A stretch of DNA of 8,757 nucleotides from Acidobacteriaceae bacterium. GTDB taxonomy: Bacteria; Acidobacteriota; Terriglobia; Terriglobales; Acidobacteriaceae. Below are positions 1 through 7,575 of this stretch, piece after piece. Location: contig PLKU01000104.1 of assembly GCA_003140705.1 (NCBI GenBank), positions 2,622 to 11,378 on the forward strand, read 5' to 3'. The notes beneath the pieces are model-generated. The model saw nothing but the letters and a program-made list of their open reading frames with translations, ran no database searches and had not been told where the DNA came from. The position numbers and the translations under genes were made by a program. How positions within the stretch are numbered: position 1 is the first letter of the stretch; the number at the start of each line of letters is the position of its first letter.

Positions 1-36
1 CCGGTAGCTTCGGTACAGGTGTTCGACCTCCAGCAT
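1..36 (-). CDS. Start of a leftward gene, probably an ABC-transporter ATP-binding subunit (partial)
   Basis: Only the first 12 codons are inside the window. They read MLEVEHLYRSYR and run off the left edge. This is the usual opening of an ABC ATPase: a short beta strand, then an aromatic residue at the A-loop position that stacks on the adenine of ATP. A GAGG ribosome-binding site (complement of 45-48) lies 8 nt before the ATG, which supports the start. Walker A and everything beyond it are outside, so the family call rests on a short N-terminus plus context: a divergent PadR gene and a MacB-like membrane protein, which commonly accompany ABC exporters. It could be another protein with a similar start. 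Confidence 0.55.
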   Translation of the reverse strand, partial: MLEVEHLYRSYR

Positions 37-103
37 GATTGATACCTCGGCTGAACGGATCCGAAAAATCTCTGACACCCTGTTTGTGGACTGTCCTGCA
101 TAT

Positions 104-152
104 CCTATGTAGCAATCAGCATATACCCTTGTCAAGTAGATTGCTACATAGG
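104..152. promoter_or_regulatory. Perfect 14-bp inverted repeat, likely PadR operator
   Basis: The left arm CCTATGTAGCAATC (104-117) and right arm GATTGCTACATAGG (139-152) are exact reverse complements, separated by 21 nt. Each arm contains the ATGT/ACAT core typical of PadR-family operators, although the spacing is longer than the classic ATGT-N8-10-ACAT site, so two regulator dimers may bind. The repeat lies between the PadR gene and the divergent ABC-type gene and covers the -10 of the leftward candidate promoter and the spacer of the rightward one. Binding here would be expected to repress both directions. The repeat is seen directly; its role as the PadR site is inferred. Confidence 0.75.
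106..135 (-). promoter_or_regulatory. Candidate sigma-70 promoter for the leftward ABC-type gene
   Basis: On the minus strand a consensus TTGACA (complement of 130-135) is followed after 18 nt by TACATA (complement of 106-111). The -10 element lies inside the left arm of the inverted repeat, so an operator-bound repressor would cover it. It would give a leader of roughly 60-65 nt containing the GAGG site before the leftward ATG. Confidence 0.5.
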
Positions 153-158
153 TAGAAT
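129..158 (+). promoter_or_regulatory. Candidate sigma-70 promoter for the PadR operon
   Basis: TTGTCA (129-134) is followed after 18 nt by TAGAAT (153-158). The -35 overlaps the -35 of the leftward promoter by 5 bp, giving back-to-back promoters sharing the operator. Transcription would start at about 164-166, on or next to the PadR ATG, which implies a leaderless or nearly leaderless message. There is no convincing Shine-Dalgarno sequence before that ATG, which fits. Confidence 0.4.
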
Positions 159-163
159 GCGTC

Positions 164-496
164 ATGGCCAATCCGGCTAAACCGTCGGAAGCGAGACTGT
201 CGCACACCGCGGCGCTAATCCTTCAGGCGCTGGACGCCGGATTTGTATACGGCTTCAGCATCATGGAGATGACTGGACTGCCCAGCGGGACCGTTTACCC
301 CGCAATGCGAAGGCTGGAGCAGGATGGGCTGATCCACTCGCATTGGGAGCGGCAGTCAATCGCAGATGAGGAGCAGCGTCCGCAACGGAAATACTACAAG
401 CTGACAGCGGCGGGCAAAATCACGCTGGAAGCCTCGCGTCGGCGATATCCGCTATTGGAGCGGCTTATTCCCAACGAGGAGGCAAAGACAGTATGA
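164..496 (+). CDS. PadR-family transcriptional repressor
   Basis: A 110-residue DNA-binding protein of the small PadR type. The winged helix occupies roughly residues 12-85: the opening LSHTAALILQAL helix, the YGFSIME segment, the recognition region SGTVYPAMRRLEQDGLI (41-57), and a wing ending RKYYKLTAAGK (75-85). The strict GT(V/L)YP and RLE..GLI signature is clear. The short C-terminal helix (about 86-110) would form the dimer interface. PadR proteins usually repress their own promoter and a nearby transporter or stress gene, with release by ligand or partner. Its stop overlaps the next start (ATGA, 493-496), so the two are translationally coupled. A perfect inverted repeat immediately upstream is its likely operator. 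The inducer cannot be read from the sequence. Confidence 0.92.
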   Translation: MANPAKPSEARLSHTAALILQALDAGFVYGFSIMEMTGLPSGTVYPAMRRLEQDGLIHSHWERQSIADEEQRPQRKYYKLTAAGKITLEASRRRYPLLERLIPNEEAKTV

Positions 497-2094
497 AGCC
501 TTCCTTGAATTGGGATTGGGCGCAGAGGCTCCTGCATTTCGGGTTGTTGCGCAGTGCTTCCCTGATGGTGCCAGGGACGCATCGTGAGGAGTGGCTACGC
601 GAGTGGCGGGGCGAGCTTTGGCATGTGCAACAGGCCTGTAAGCCGATGGGCGCGGTCTCGGGTCGCGGCGAGCGGGAGGTTACCGCGTTCTGTTTAGGGG
701 CTTTTCAGGATGCGATCTCCTTCAAACCGGCCAGTTCGCAAAGAAAGATACTATCTATCGAAATGGAGGGAACGGCAAGCCGATGCCTTCTGGTTCTGGG
801 AGCGATTCTGGTTGCAAGTTACACCGTTTCGCTGTTGCTGCCGGGAGTGAGGGCTGAGCAGAGTTTATGGCCGCGCCGGGTGAATCCGAACCTGGTGTTG
901 ATTCAGGAAGACGGCTATAACAACGGTTCTTCGCCCACAATCTCGCCGACGCAGTTTCGCTCTTGGAGCGGACGAAGGCAGAAATACTTCGATGGCTTCG
1001 CCTTCTATACAGTTACACGGGAGACACTTGGGCCGGGGTTGGAATCGGCCGGGTTGCAGAAAGTATCCGCTTCGAATGCTGCATGGAGAGTGGCTCGCGC
1101 GAGTTCGAATTTCTTTGTTTTGCTGGGTCTTCCAGCCGAATTTGCTGAGCCAGCGGTAATGGCGGGTGGTGACTTGCCCAAGGTGATTTTGAGCGAAACG
1201 GTCTGGAAGAGAGAGTTCAGCGCTGACCCGCATGTTGCCGGATCGACAGTGCGCTTTGGTCCCCGAGTCGTGAGAATTGCCGGAGTAGCACCGGACGGAT
1301 CGCTGGGGTTGCCAGGAAGGGTGGATGCTTGGATGCTTGATTCCGATGCCGACAAGGAATCAGGAGGTGCCGGATATGTGGTTGCGCATCTCACGGCAAT
1401 TGGCGCCGCAGCGATGTGGGCCTCGTGTGTGCACATTACCGCCAATGAGCCGGACGAATCTCAAGACGATCTGATGGGTGTTTCTCTCGAAGAATGGCGA
1501 CCGGCTCCGCGGACCCTCTATCTTTTTGCCGTCTTCCTGGCCCTGTTGTCCGTGCCTGCAGTCACCTCTGTCTCATTGGGCGAATATAGCCCAAACCCGC
1601 TTAGGATTTCATGGACACGAAGGCTCTGCCTTTGGAGCTTTTTGTGTGCCAAGATCTTGCTCCTGCTGCCGATTGTCTACTTCCTGTCGCTTGACCTGGC
1701 TTATGGGTTAACCACGATCGGCCGCGAAAGAGCAAGCCTTCTTCAACTAGTCTCTTCCTTTGCAATATTTCTCGCCGGCATGTGGTGGGTGCTCAAAGAT
1801 CAGCGCCAAAGGTGCCCAGTCTGTATCCGGTGTGTAGCGCATCCGGCTCAGGTGGGACAAGCGTCCAGGACCTTTCTGGACTGGAACGGAACGGAAATGA
1901 TGTGCATGAGTGGCCACACCCTGCTGCATGTGCCATGCGTGCCGACCAGTTGGTTCGGCACGCAGCGCTGGCTTTACCTCGATCCCTCGTGGCGGTTTCT
2001 GTTTGCGAGTTCGGGAGCGGGATGGGGAATGCCGGATTCCCCAACGTTTGATCGTCCGTTGGACCCGTTGGGAGGAAATCGTTGGCCTCACTGA
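493..2094 (+). CDS. Membrane protein with MacB periplasmic-core-like region and Cys/His C-terminal module
   Basis: A 533-residue protein of a type I associate with Acidobacteria; precise function unknown. Regions in order: an amphipathic N-terminus with PGTHREEWLREWRGELW (28-43) and an AFCLGAFQDAI motif (65-75); a hydrophobic segment (about 98-118); an extracytoplasmic region (about 130-285) resembling the MacB periplasmic core domain, with ASSNFFVLLGLP, VILSETVWKREF and GRVDAWML landmarks; a weak hydrophobic patch near 296-312; three likely membrane helices (about 341-360, 378-398, 415-433); and a C-terminal module with C441, C444, C447, C471, H475, H479 and C482. It lacks a recognisable FtsX permease core and has no ATPase domain, so it is not an ordinary MacB subunit. 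A strong GAGGAGG site (476-482) precedes the ATG and it overlaps padR by 4 bp. It may be a regulator, sensor or accessory of the divergent ABC-type system. The domain call is from remembered motifs. Confidence 0.8.
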   Translation: MKPSLNWDWAQRLLHFGLLRSASLMVPGTHREEWLREWRGELWHVQQACKPMGAVSGRGEREVTAFCLGAFQDAISFKPASSQRKILSIEMEGTASRCLLVLGAILVASYTVSLLLPGVRAEQSLWPRRVNPNLVLIQEDGYNNGSSPTISPTQFRSWSGRRQKYFDGFAFYTVTRETLGPGLESAGLQKVSASNAAWRVARASSNFFVLLGLPAEFAEPAVMAGGDLPKVILSETVWKREFSADPHVAGSTVRFGPRVVRIAGVAPDGSLGLPGRVDAWMLDSDADKESGGAGYVVAHLTAIGAAAMWASCVHITANEPDESQDDLMGVSLEEWRPAPRTLYLFAVFLALLSVPAVTSVSLGEYSPNPLRISWTRRLCLWSFLCAKILLLLPIVYFLSLDLAYGLTTIGRERASLLQLVSSFAIFLAGMWWVLKDQRQRCPVCIRCVAHPAQVGQASRTFLDWNGTEMMCMSGHTLLHVPCVPTSWFGTQRWLYLDPSWRFLFASSGAGWGMPDSPTFDRPLDPLGGNRWPH

Positions 2095-2302
2095 TTCATC
2101 CCGGCTGTGAAGCGCCCTGTATTGGCACTAATCGACAACTCTTTCGGATCTCAAAAGGTGCAAAGCCCAGTTTTCAACAGTTGACCGTCTTGCGCCCGGA
2201 CGGCCTGTAATGGAGAAACAATTCCGATAAAAGCTGAGGACACGGCCAACATCTGTTTGTGATCGATGCGGCCCTTCTCCAATTCCGGTAGCTCGCGTCG
2301 TC

Positions 2303-2361
2303 CAAGCTCAGAGCTTGAAAGCCAGTGAATTCTGGCTAGCCACTAACTGTCTTGCCAGTTA
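2303..2361. promoter_or_regulatory. Cluster of three small inverted repeats in the GH3 leader
   Basis: Three adjacent perfect palindromic elements occupy 59 bp: CAAGCTCAGAGCTTG (2303-2317, 7-bp arms around one base), AGCCAG/CTGGCT (2320-2337, 6-nt loop) and TAACTG/CAGTTA (2344-2361, 6-nt loop). The first has the odd-length, single-centre shape of many repressor operators; the other two could be RNA hairpins. They lie about 200-260 bp before the GH3 start. Arms of 6-7 bp can arise by chance, so the function is only suggested. Confidence 0.3.
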
Positions 2362-2545
2362 CAAACAACTCGTTCCCTCAAACGCAACTTTGCGCGCTTC
2401 TCAGCCGTCTGAACTCAAGAGTCCATCATGAATTCGCGCAGTCGCTGGCGCTATGCGGGTGCGCACCGGCCGACCCGACCGACTTTTTTATTGTTAAATG
2501 AGAACGAGCTGTCGAATGAGCTCCGAATCATCCGAGATCGAATTG

Positions 2546-2553
2546 AGAGGGAG
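2546..2553 (+). promoter_or_regulatory. Ribosome-binding site that fixes the GH3 start at 2563
   Basis: AGAGGGAG ends 9 nt before the ATG at 2563. Together with the signal peptide encoded immediately after that ATG, it favours this start over the in-frame ATG at 2428, which has only a weak AAGAG before it. Confidence 0.7.
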
Positions 2554-2562
2554 ACTACTCAA

Positions 2563-4830
2563 ATGACGCTGTCGAATCTCCGCTGCCCTGCCGCCTGCAC
2601 TTTCCTTCTGATTGCAGCTTTTGGAATGACCTCGCTTGGCTTGGCCCAGTTCCCTCCTCAGCAGGGCCAACCCAAGCATTACGCGTGGTCGGACACCGGT
2701 TTGTCGCCCGACGTTCGCGCTGACCTTGTCATCAAGGAACTGTCCCTGGACGAGAAGATCTCGCTGCTGCATGGACAGGGCGGCTTCAGTCCAAGTGGAG
2801 GTCCGACGGAGTCAAACGGGGGAGCCGGCTGGTCGAACGCCATTCCACGCGTCGGCATTCCCGCCATCCAGATGGCCGATTCAGCCTACGGCGTCACGCG
2901 TGGCGCAGCTTCGGGGCGTTACTCGACCGCGTTGCCCAACAACCTAGCCGCGGCCTCGGCTTGGGACCCGCAAGCTGCATTTGAATACGGCGCGCTGATC
3001 GGCCGCGAACTGCGCGAAGAAGGTTACGGCATGTCGCTGGGCGGCGGTGTCAACCTTACGCGTGAGCCGCGCAACGGCCGCACCTTCGAGTATCAGGGCG
3101 AAGATCCGTTACTGGCCGGCACGCTGGTGGGCAACTTCGTCAAAGGTGTGCAGTCAGAACACATCATCGGCGACCTGAAGCATTATGCCGTCAACGACCA
3201 GGAGAGCGGCCGCAACGCCGTAAGCGCCAACATCGACAAGCGCTCAATGCGTGAGACCGACCTGCGCGCATTTCAGATCGCTCTCGCCATCTCCGATGCG
3301 GGCGGCGTCATGTGCTCTTACAACCGCGTCAATGGCGACTTTGCCTGCGAAAACACCTAACTGCTGACCGATGTATTGAAGAAGGCCTTCCACTTCCAGG
3401 GATTTGTCCTCTCTGATTGGGGCGGCACGCACTCGGCGGCAAAAGCCTCCCACGCCGGGCTCGACCAGGAGCAGCCCGACAAGTACTTCTTCGGTGAAAT
3501 GCTCAAAAAAGCCGTCGAAAGCGGAGACGTCTCTGAAGACGAGATTAACGATCATGTGCACCTCATCCTTCGCACCATCTTTGCTACCGGCCTCTTCGAC
3601 CACCCGGTCGTAAAACAGGTGCCGGACGTGGAGACGGGCTACGAAATCGCACAGAGCATTGCAGAGAAGAACATCGTTCTCCTGAAGAATGAGCATGCCG
3701 TGCGTCCCTTGCAGGCAGCCACCCTTCATTCTGTCGCTGTGATTGGTGGCCACGCCGATTTGGGCGTGCTCACCGGTAGCGGATCAGCCCAGGTCGATCC
3801 TCCTGGTGGCACTCCTGTACCTCCGCCTCCCCCAGGGAAGAATCCAATGGATGCCTTCCTCCGTCCGGCCTGGCTGCGCAGCTCGCCCTTGCGCGCGCTC
3901 ACGACAGAGCTTCCTGCCGCGAAGGTCTCCTACATCTCCGGAGATGACGTCGATGCTGCGGCAGCCGCCGCCAAGCAAGCTGACGTGGCCATCGTTTTCG
4001 CCTATCAATGGGAATCCGAGGGCTTTGATCTTCCCACGCTTGACCTTGCCCCCGCACCGAACAAGCTGATTGAAGCTGTGGCTGCTGCCAATCCAAAAAC
4101 GATTGTCGTGCTTGAAACCGGCAGCCCCGCCACCATGCCATGGGCGGACAAGGTTGCTGGAATCGTTGAGGCCTGGTATCCCGGAATCCGCGGCGCCGAG
4201 GCGTTGGCCAACCTGCTCACCGGACACGTCAATTTCACCGGCAAACTTGCCATCACCTTCCCAAAGAGTGACGCCGACCTGCCCCATCCCAAACTCGTAA
4301 CGCCCCCTCCAACCTCCGAGCCCAACTTCTCAGCCGCCGGTGGAGACGTTTCAAACTTCATGAGCATGATGGCCAAAGGCCTGCCGCCCTTTCAGACCTA
4401 CTACGACGAAAAGCTGAAGGTCGGCTATAAGTGGTACGACGCGGAAAAGAAGCCTGTCCTCTTCCCTTTCGGCTTTGGCCGCTCGTACACAACGTATGCC
4501 TACTCCGGACTCAAGGTCGAGACCGGCGACACCCTGAATGTCACCTTCTCGGTCAGGAACGTCGGCAAGCGTAGCGGAACCGAAATCGCTGAGGTTTACC
4601 CATCGCTTCCGGATTCAGCTGGCGAGCCGCCCAAGCGCCTCATCGGTTGGGCGCGCGTTGAGCTGAAGCCCGGCGAGTCAAAGACCGTCTCCGTTCCCGT
4701 GGACCGCGACCGGCTGACCATCTTTGACGAGGACTCCGATGGTTGGAAGCTTGTTCCTGGTAGCTACAACGTTCGCGTCGGTGGGTCCTCGCAGGATCTA
4801 CCACTGCACCAAGGGATCAATCTTCCGTAG
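2563..4830 (+). pseudogene. Secreted GH3 beta-glucosidase interrupted by one in-frame stop
   Basis: Exo-acting family GH3 enzyme that would release terminal beta-linked glucose or xylose outside the cytoplasm. Over 755 codons the frame is unbroken except for a TAA at codon 266. Residues 1-29 are a signal peptide ending GLA-Q. The (beta/alpha)8 domain (about 60-350) has MADSAYGV (104-111), NLTREPRNGR (164-173), EYQGEDP (176-182), KHY (206-208) and the nucleophile Asp285 in FVLSDW, which is after the stop. The alpha/beta sandwich domain (about 370-570) carries the ESEGFD acid/base region (Glu484/Glu486). A fibronectin-III-like domain (about 660-740) closes the protein, with GFGRSYT just before it. 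The expected text at the lesion is ENT-Y-LLTDVLKK, so a Tyr codon (TAC/TAT) has become TAA. No second lesion is visible, so this is a recent nonsense mutation or a sequence error. As written, the product is an inactive 265-residue fragment. The true end is TAG. Confidence 0.88.
3358..3360 (+). other. In-frame TAA inside the GH3 gene
   Basis: The open frames before and after this codon are the same frame, so it is a single base substitution and not a frameshift. It sits between ACC (Thr265) and CTG CTG (Leu-Leu), where GH3 enzymes usually have an aromatic residue before LL.DVLK. No in-frame ATG with a ribosome-binding site follows closely: the TTG at 3376 is simply Leu272 of the conserved helix. 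Restart of an active enzyme is therefore unlikely. Confidence 0.9.
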
Positions 4831-4844
4831 CTAAGTCAGTCTCT

Positions 4845-4886
4845 GCGCGGCCGAGCCTGGAATCCATCTCCCAGGTTCAGCCGCGC
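4845..4886. terminator. Long hairpin between convergent GH3 and GH31 genes
   Basis: A 16-nt stem (4845-4860 with 4871-4886) around a 10-nt loop pairs at 14 Watson-Crick positions. The two remaining positions are one wobble pair and one C-A type mismatch, whichever strand is transcribed. It begins 15 nt after the GH3 stop and 150 nt beyond the GH31 stop, the position expected of a shared bidirectional terminator. No U-tract follows on either strand, so it may instead stabilise 3' ends or be a Rho-assisted stop. Confidence 0.5.
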
Positions 4887-5035
4887 GAGGACCGATCCAC
4901 CCTCTTGCCAATCGGATAACCCACCCTGATCTTGTAACCATTGATAACGATGTCCTGCCTGTCGTTGAATCCAACGAGGCTTTGTAATGACTACCCACGA
5001 CGTTTTGACCCTGCAAGAAAGCGCAGCGCGCGGGT

Positions 5036-7570
5036 CTACCGAATGTCGACCTGAGCCCCCTTGCCGTCATCCTGGAATGTGAAGTGGACCATAGATGACT
5101 CACGGTAGATCTGTAGCGGAACCGCCTTCTCATTCAGGGAGACCTTGCCTTCTTTGGGTACCCAGCCGTAAATCTCGGCATCAATCTCCTTCCACCATGC
5201 CGGATAGGACCCCTCATGCTGACTAATCTCCAGGCGTAACCCTTCCGCGGTCTCTTTGCAACTAAATTTCATCCGCAGATACCCTCCATTTTGAAAGGCA
5301 TACGTCTTGCCATCATCTTGATACAGTTGGCCCGAACAATCGTCTCCCACAAACACGCGTAATGTGAGCGGACCTTTTGGTGTTTCATTCGTGCTCTGGA
5401 CCAGTGGCGCGATCGGCAAGATTGATCCGCCGCGTACATAAACCGGTAACTTGGCTAGTTCAGGAGTCACCTGCATGGAAAGCGGCACGTCATGCCCATG
5501 CAGAGTCGCCGGATCCAACACATTGGTTGAGGTTGGACAAGGCGCCGAAACTCTCGCACCGGTCCAGTAATCGTACCAATCGCTGGAAGGAAGCTTGACT
5601 GAATAGGAATCCGTCTCATCCGGGTAAGGTGGAGGGGCGATCAGCAGGCTCGGTCCAAGAAGAAATTCACCGCTGGTATCGGCATCCGTGTCCAGCGGAT
5701 GATGATCGGGAGCCGCATCTGGAAATTCCAGAAATAGTGGCCGCAAAATGGGAACACCCGTGCGCGAAGCCTCGTCTGCCAGCGTATAGATGTAAGGCAT
5801 TAACCGGTAGCGGTTCTCAATGAAATGACGGCGAATTGCCTCGTGCTCCGGCCCGCCTACCCATGGCTCCTGGTCGCCAGTGCCCTTCTCGGTGTGATCG
5901 CGGTCGATCGGCTGAAACGCGGCTACTTCAAGCCATTTCGTCAATAGCTCCGGTGTCGGAGTTCCTGCGTAGCCTCCCGCATCTGCGCCACTGAAGGCAA
6001 ACCCGCTGAGCCCCAGGTTCTCGAGCATGGGCGTAGCAAGGCGAAGGTGATTCCAGCTGCTGCTGTTGTCTCCGGTCCAGGTCACAGCATAGCGCTGCCC
6101 TCCCGCGTAAGTCGCCCTGGTCAGCACAAATGGGCGGGAGTTGGGGTCGAGTTTCCTCAGGCCTTCAAACGTAGCACGCGAATTCTCCATGCCGTAGATC
6201 GCATGAATCTCCGCGTGCGGCGCTGTGCGCGTAGCGAAACCTGGCTCATCGATGCGGTGGACCACATTCTCCGGCATCGTCGCGGTGGGCGAATCAAAGA
6301 CGGAAGGTTCATTCATGTCATTCCAAAAACCATCCACGCCGCTGTGACGCAGATCGCCATACAACGCGCCCCACCACGCGCGTGTCTGCTGACGAGTAAA
6401 GTCTGGAAATACGCTGGGCCCTGGCCACACCCGGCCAGTGTAAACCGATCCGTCAGGATTCTTCACAAACTCGTCGCCCGCAATCCCGCTGTTGTATGGT
6501 TTGTAATCTTGTCCAGGAAGGTCGGCGATATGAAGGTCGGTGATCGCCACCACATGAAAGTTCTCAGCCGCAAGTTGCCCCACCATTCCCGGCAGATCGG
6601 GGAACGCTTTGCGGTCGACCGTAAACGGGCGGTTCTTCTCTTGATAGTCGATGTCGAGATAGATTGCGTCGGCTGGAATGGCATCGTCCCTGAACCGCTT
6701 GGCGACTTCCAGCACGCGCTCCTGCGTCATATAGCTATACCGCGATTGCTGGAATCCAAGCGTCCATAGAGGTGGCAGTGGAGGAGTGCCGGTAAGCCAC
6801 GCGTAGGTTTCCACCACCTGCTTCGGCGACGGGCCATAGAACACGTAGTAATCAATCGGGCCCGCTACCGAGCCAAAAGAGTATACCCCCGGCGACTCCT
6901 TCCCAAAATCGAAACTCGTGCGCCACGTATTGTCGAACAGCACGCCGGCTGCATGGCCCTCGCGAAACGTCATGAAGTAGGGAATGCTCTTGTAGAGGGG
7001 GTCTGTTGATTCCTGAAATCTATATGCATCCGTATTCCACATCGAAAACGCTTCATTCCGCCGGTCCAGTGGACCAGTCTTGTCTCCGAGCCCGAAGTAG
7101 TGCTCGTCGAGCGGCATCGTTTTGTACACGCGAAATGAATCCCCGTCGAAACGAATGGGGCGCGCATCCTGCTGAATGATTCTTCCCGCAGTGTCGCGAA
7201 GTGTCAGCTCCAGCGTCTGCTTATTGACTTCAATATTCATCGCGGCGGTCTTGAACCCGTAATGTTCACCCGCCGTTTCAATTTTCACGGGAACAGAACT
7301 GTGTCGTGCATCGGGCAACACCGCCCATGACGCATCCTCCGGCCACGAACCAGCGCGCACAATGGAGATGCGCAGCACGTCATCGCGCAAGGCTACGATC
7401 TTCTCGCGAAGACCTCCTACCTGTAACTCAATCCCGTTTGGGAGGGGCGTCGCCGTGGCCGCGTGGACATCTCGTTGAACCGTCGATTGCGCTAGAACTC
7501 CTCCGAGCCCTAGACCGATCAACGCGAGCAAGGTGTATAACTTTACAGAAAAAGAGCGAAATAAGCGCAT
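5036..7570 (-). CDS. Secreted GH31 alpha-glucosidase
   Basis: An 844-residue retaining exo-glycosidase that would hydrolyse terminal alpha-linked glucose from malto- or related oligosaccharides after export. Residues 1-28 form a signal peptide (KLYTLLALIGLGLGGVLAQ). An N-terminal beta-sandwich (about 40-250) contains FGLGDKTGPLDRR and STDPLYKSIPYFM. The catalytic barrel (about 265-600) has YLDIDY (304-309), VAITDLHIA (341-349), the nucleophile Asp418 in GFWNDMNEP, Arg485, the acid/base Asp501 in WTGDNSSSW, and RDHTEKGT (557-564). C-terminal beta domains follow. The DMNE nucleophile motif favours alpha-glucosidase over alpha-xylosidase, whose motif is typically KTDFGE. The start at 7570 is chosen for the signal peptide and AGGAG site; the frame is open up to 7747, but that overlaps the TPR gene and is not protein-like. 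It ends in TAG, convergent with GH3. No lesion is seen. Confidence 0.93.
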   Translation of the reverse strand: MRLFRSFSVKLYTLLALIGLGLGGVLAQSTVQRDVHAATATPLPNGIELQVGGLREKIVALRDDVLRISIVRAGSWPEDASWAVLPDARHSSVPVKIETAGEHYGFKTAAMNIEVNKQTLELTLRDTAGRIIQQDARPIRFDGDSFRVYKTMPLDEHYFGLGDKTGPLDRRNEAFSMWNTDAYRFQESTDPLYKSIPYFMTFREGHAAGVLFDNTWRTSFDFGKESPGVYSFGSVAGPIDYYVFYGPSPKQVVETYAWLTGTPPLPPLWTLGFQQSRYSYMTQERVLEVAKRFRDDAIPADAIYLDIDYQEKNRPFTVDRKAFPDLPGMVGQLAAENFHVVAITDLHIADLPGQDYKPYNSGIAGDEFVKNPDGSVYTGRVWPGPSVFPDFTRQQTRAWWGALYGDLRHSGVDGFWNDMNEPSVFDSPTATMPENVVHRIDEPGFATRTAPHAEIHAIYGMENSRATFEGLRKLDPNSRPFVLTRATYAGGQRYAVTWTGDNSSSWNHLRLATPMLENLGLSGFAFSGADAGGYAGTPTPELLTKWLEVAAFQPIDRDHTEKGTGDQEPWVGGPEHEAIRRHFIENRYRLMPYIYTLADEASRTGVPILRPLFLEFPDAAPDHHPLDTDADTSGEFLLGPSLLIAPPPYPDETDSYSVKLPSSDWYDYWTGARVSAPCPTSTNVLDPATLHGHDVPLSMQVTPELAKLPVYVRGGSILPIAPLVQSTNETPKGPLTLRVFVGDDCSGQLYQDDGKTYAFQNGGYLRMKFSCKETAEGLRLEISQHEGSYPAWWKEIDAEIYGWVPKEGKVSLNEKAVPLQIYRESSMVHFTFQDDGKGAQVDIR

Positions 7571-7575
7571 GATGA

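Larger units (their letters stand above)
2095..2562. other. Gene-free region upstream of the GH3 gene
   Basis: 468 bp without a credible gene. The reading frame of the GH3 gene is open back to an ATG at 2428, but that extension lacks protein-like character and would bury the signal peptide, so it is treated as leader. There are several short inverted repeats, the clearest at 2303-2361. A poor promoter-like pair, TTGACC (2181-2186) and TGTAAT (2206-2211) with a 19-nt spacer, is too weak to call. No U-rich terminator hairpin is seen after the upstream operon. Confidence 0.6.

Noticed and set aside
2428..2562. N-terminal extension of the GH3 reading frame from the ATG at 2428
   Set aside because: The 45 extra residues are Arg-rich and not protein-like. 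They would bury a clear signal peptide starting at 2563, which has its own strong ribosome-binding site.
2508..2581. Short direct repeat GCTGTCGAAT before and after the GH3 start
   Set aside because: Two 10-bp copies 60 bp apart with no further structure; likely chance.
3358..3360. Stop-codon recoding or reassignment of TAA
   Set aside because: None of the four other visible gene ends (two TGA-type, two TAG) nor the GH3 end (TAG) uses TAA, but so few genes prove nothing, and no recoding signal is seen around the codon. Mutation or sequence error is simpler.
3376..4830. Separate gene starting at the TTG at 3376
   Set aside because: It is the direct in-frame continuation of the GH3 gene. The TTG codes a Leu in a conserved helix and has no ribosome-binding site, and the fragment alone lacks most of the catalytic barrel.
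4831..5133. 100-codon minus-strand frame overlapping the GH31 3' end
   Set aside because: It reads through the hairpin and the GH31 end in another frame, has no ribosome-binding site and an Arg-rich composition.
6047..6769. 240-codon open frame on the plus strand inside the GH31 gene
   Set aside because: It is antisense to the conserved catalytic region of GH31 and has no recognisable motif; it is a shadow of a GC-rich gene.
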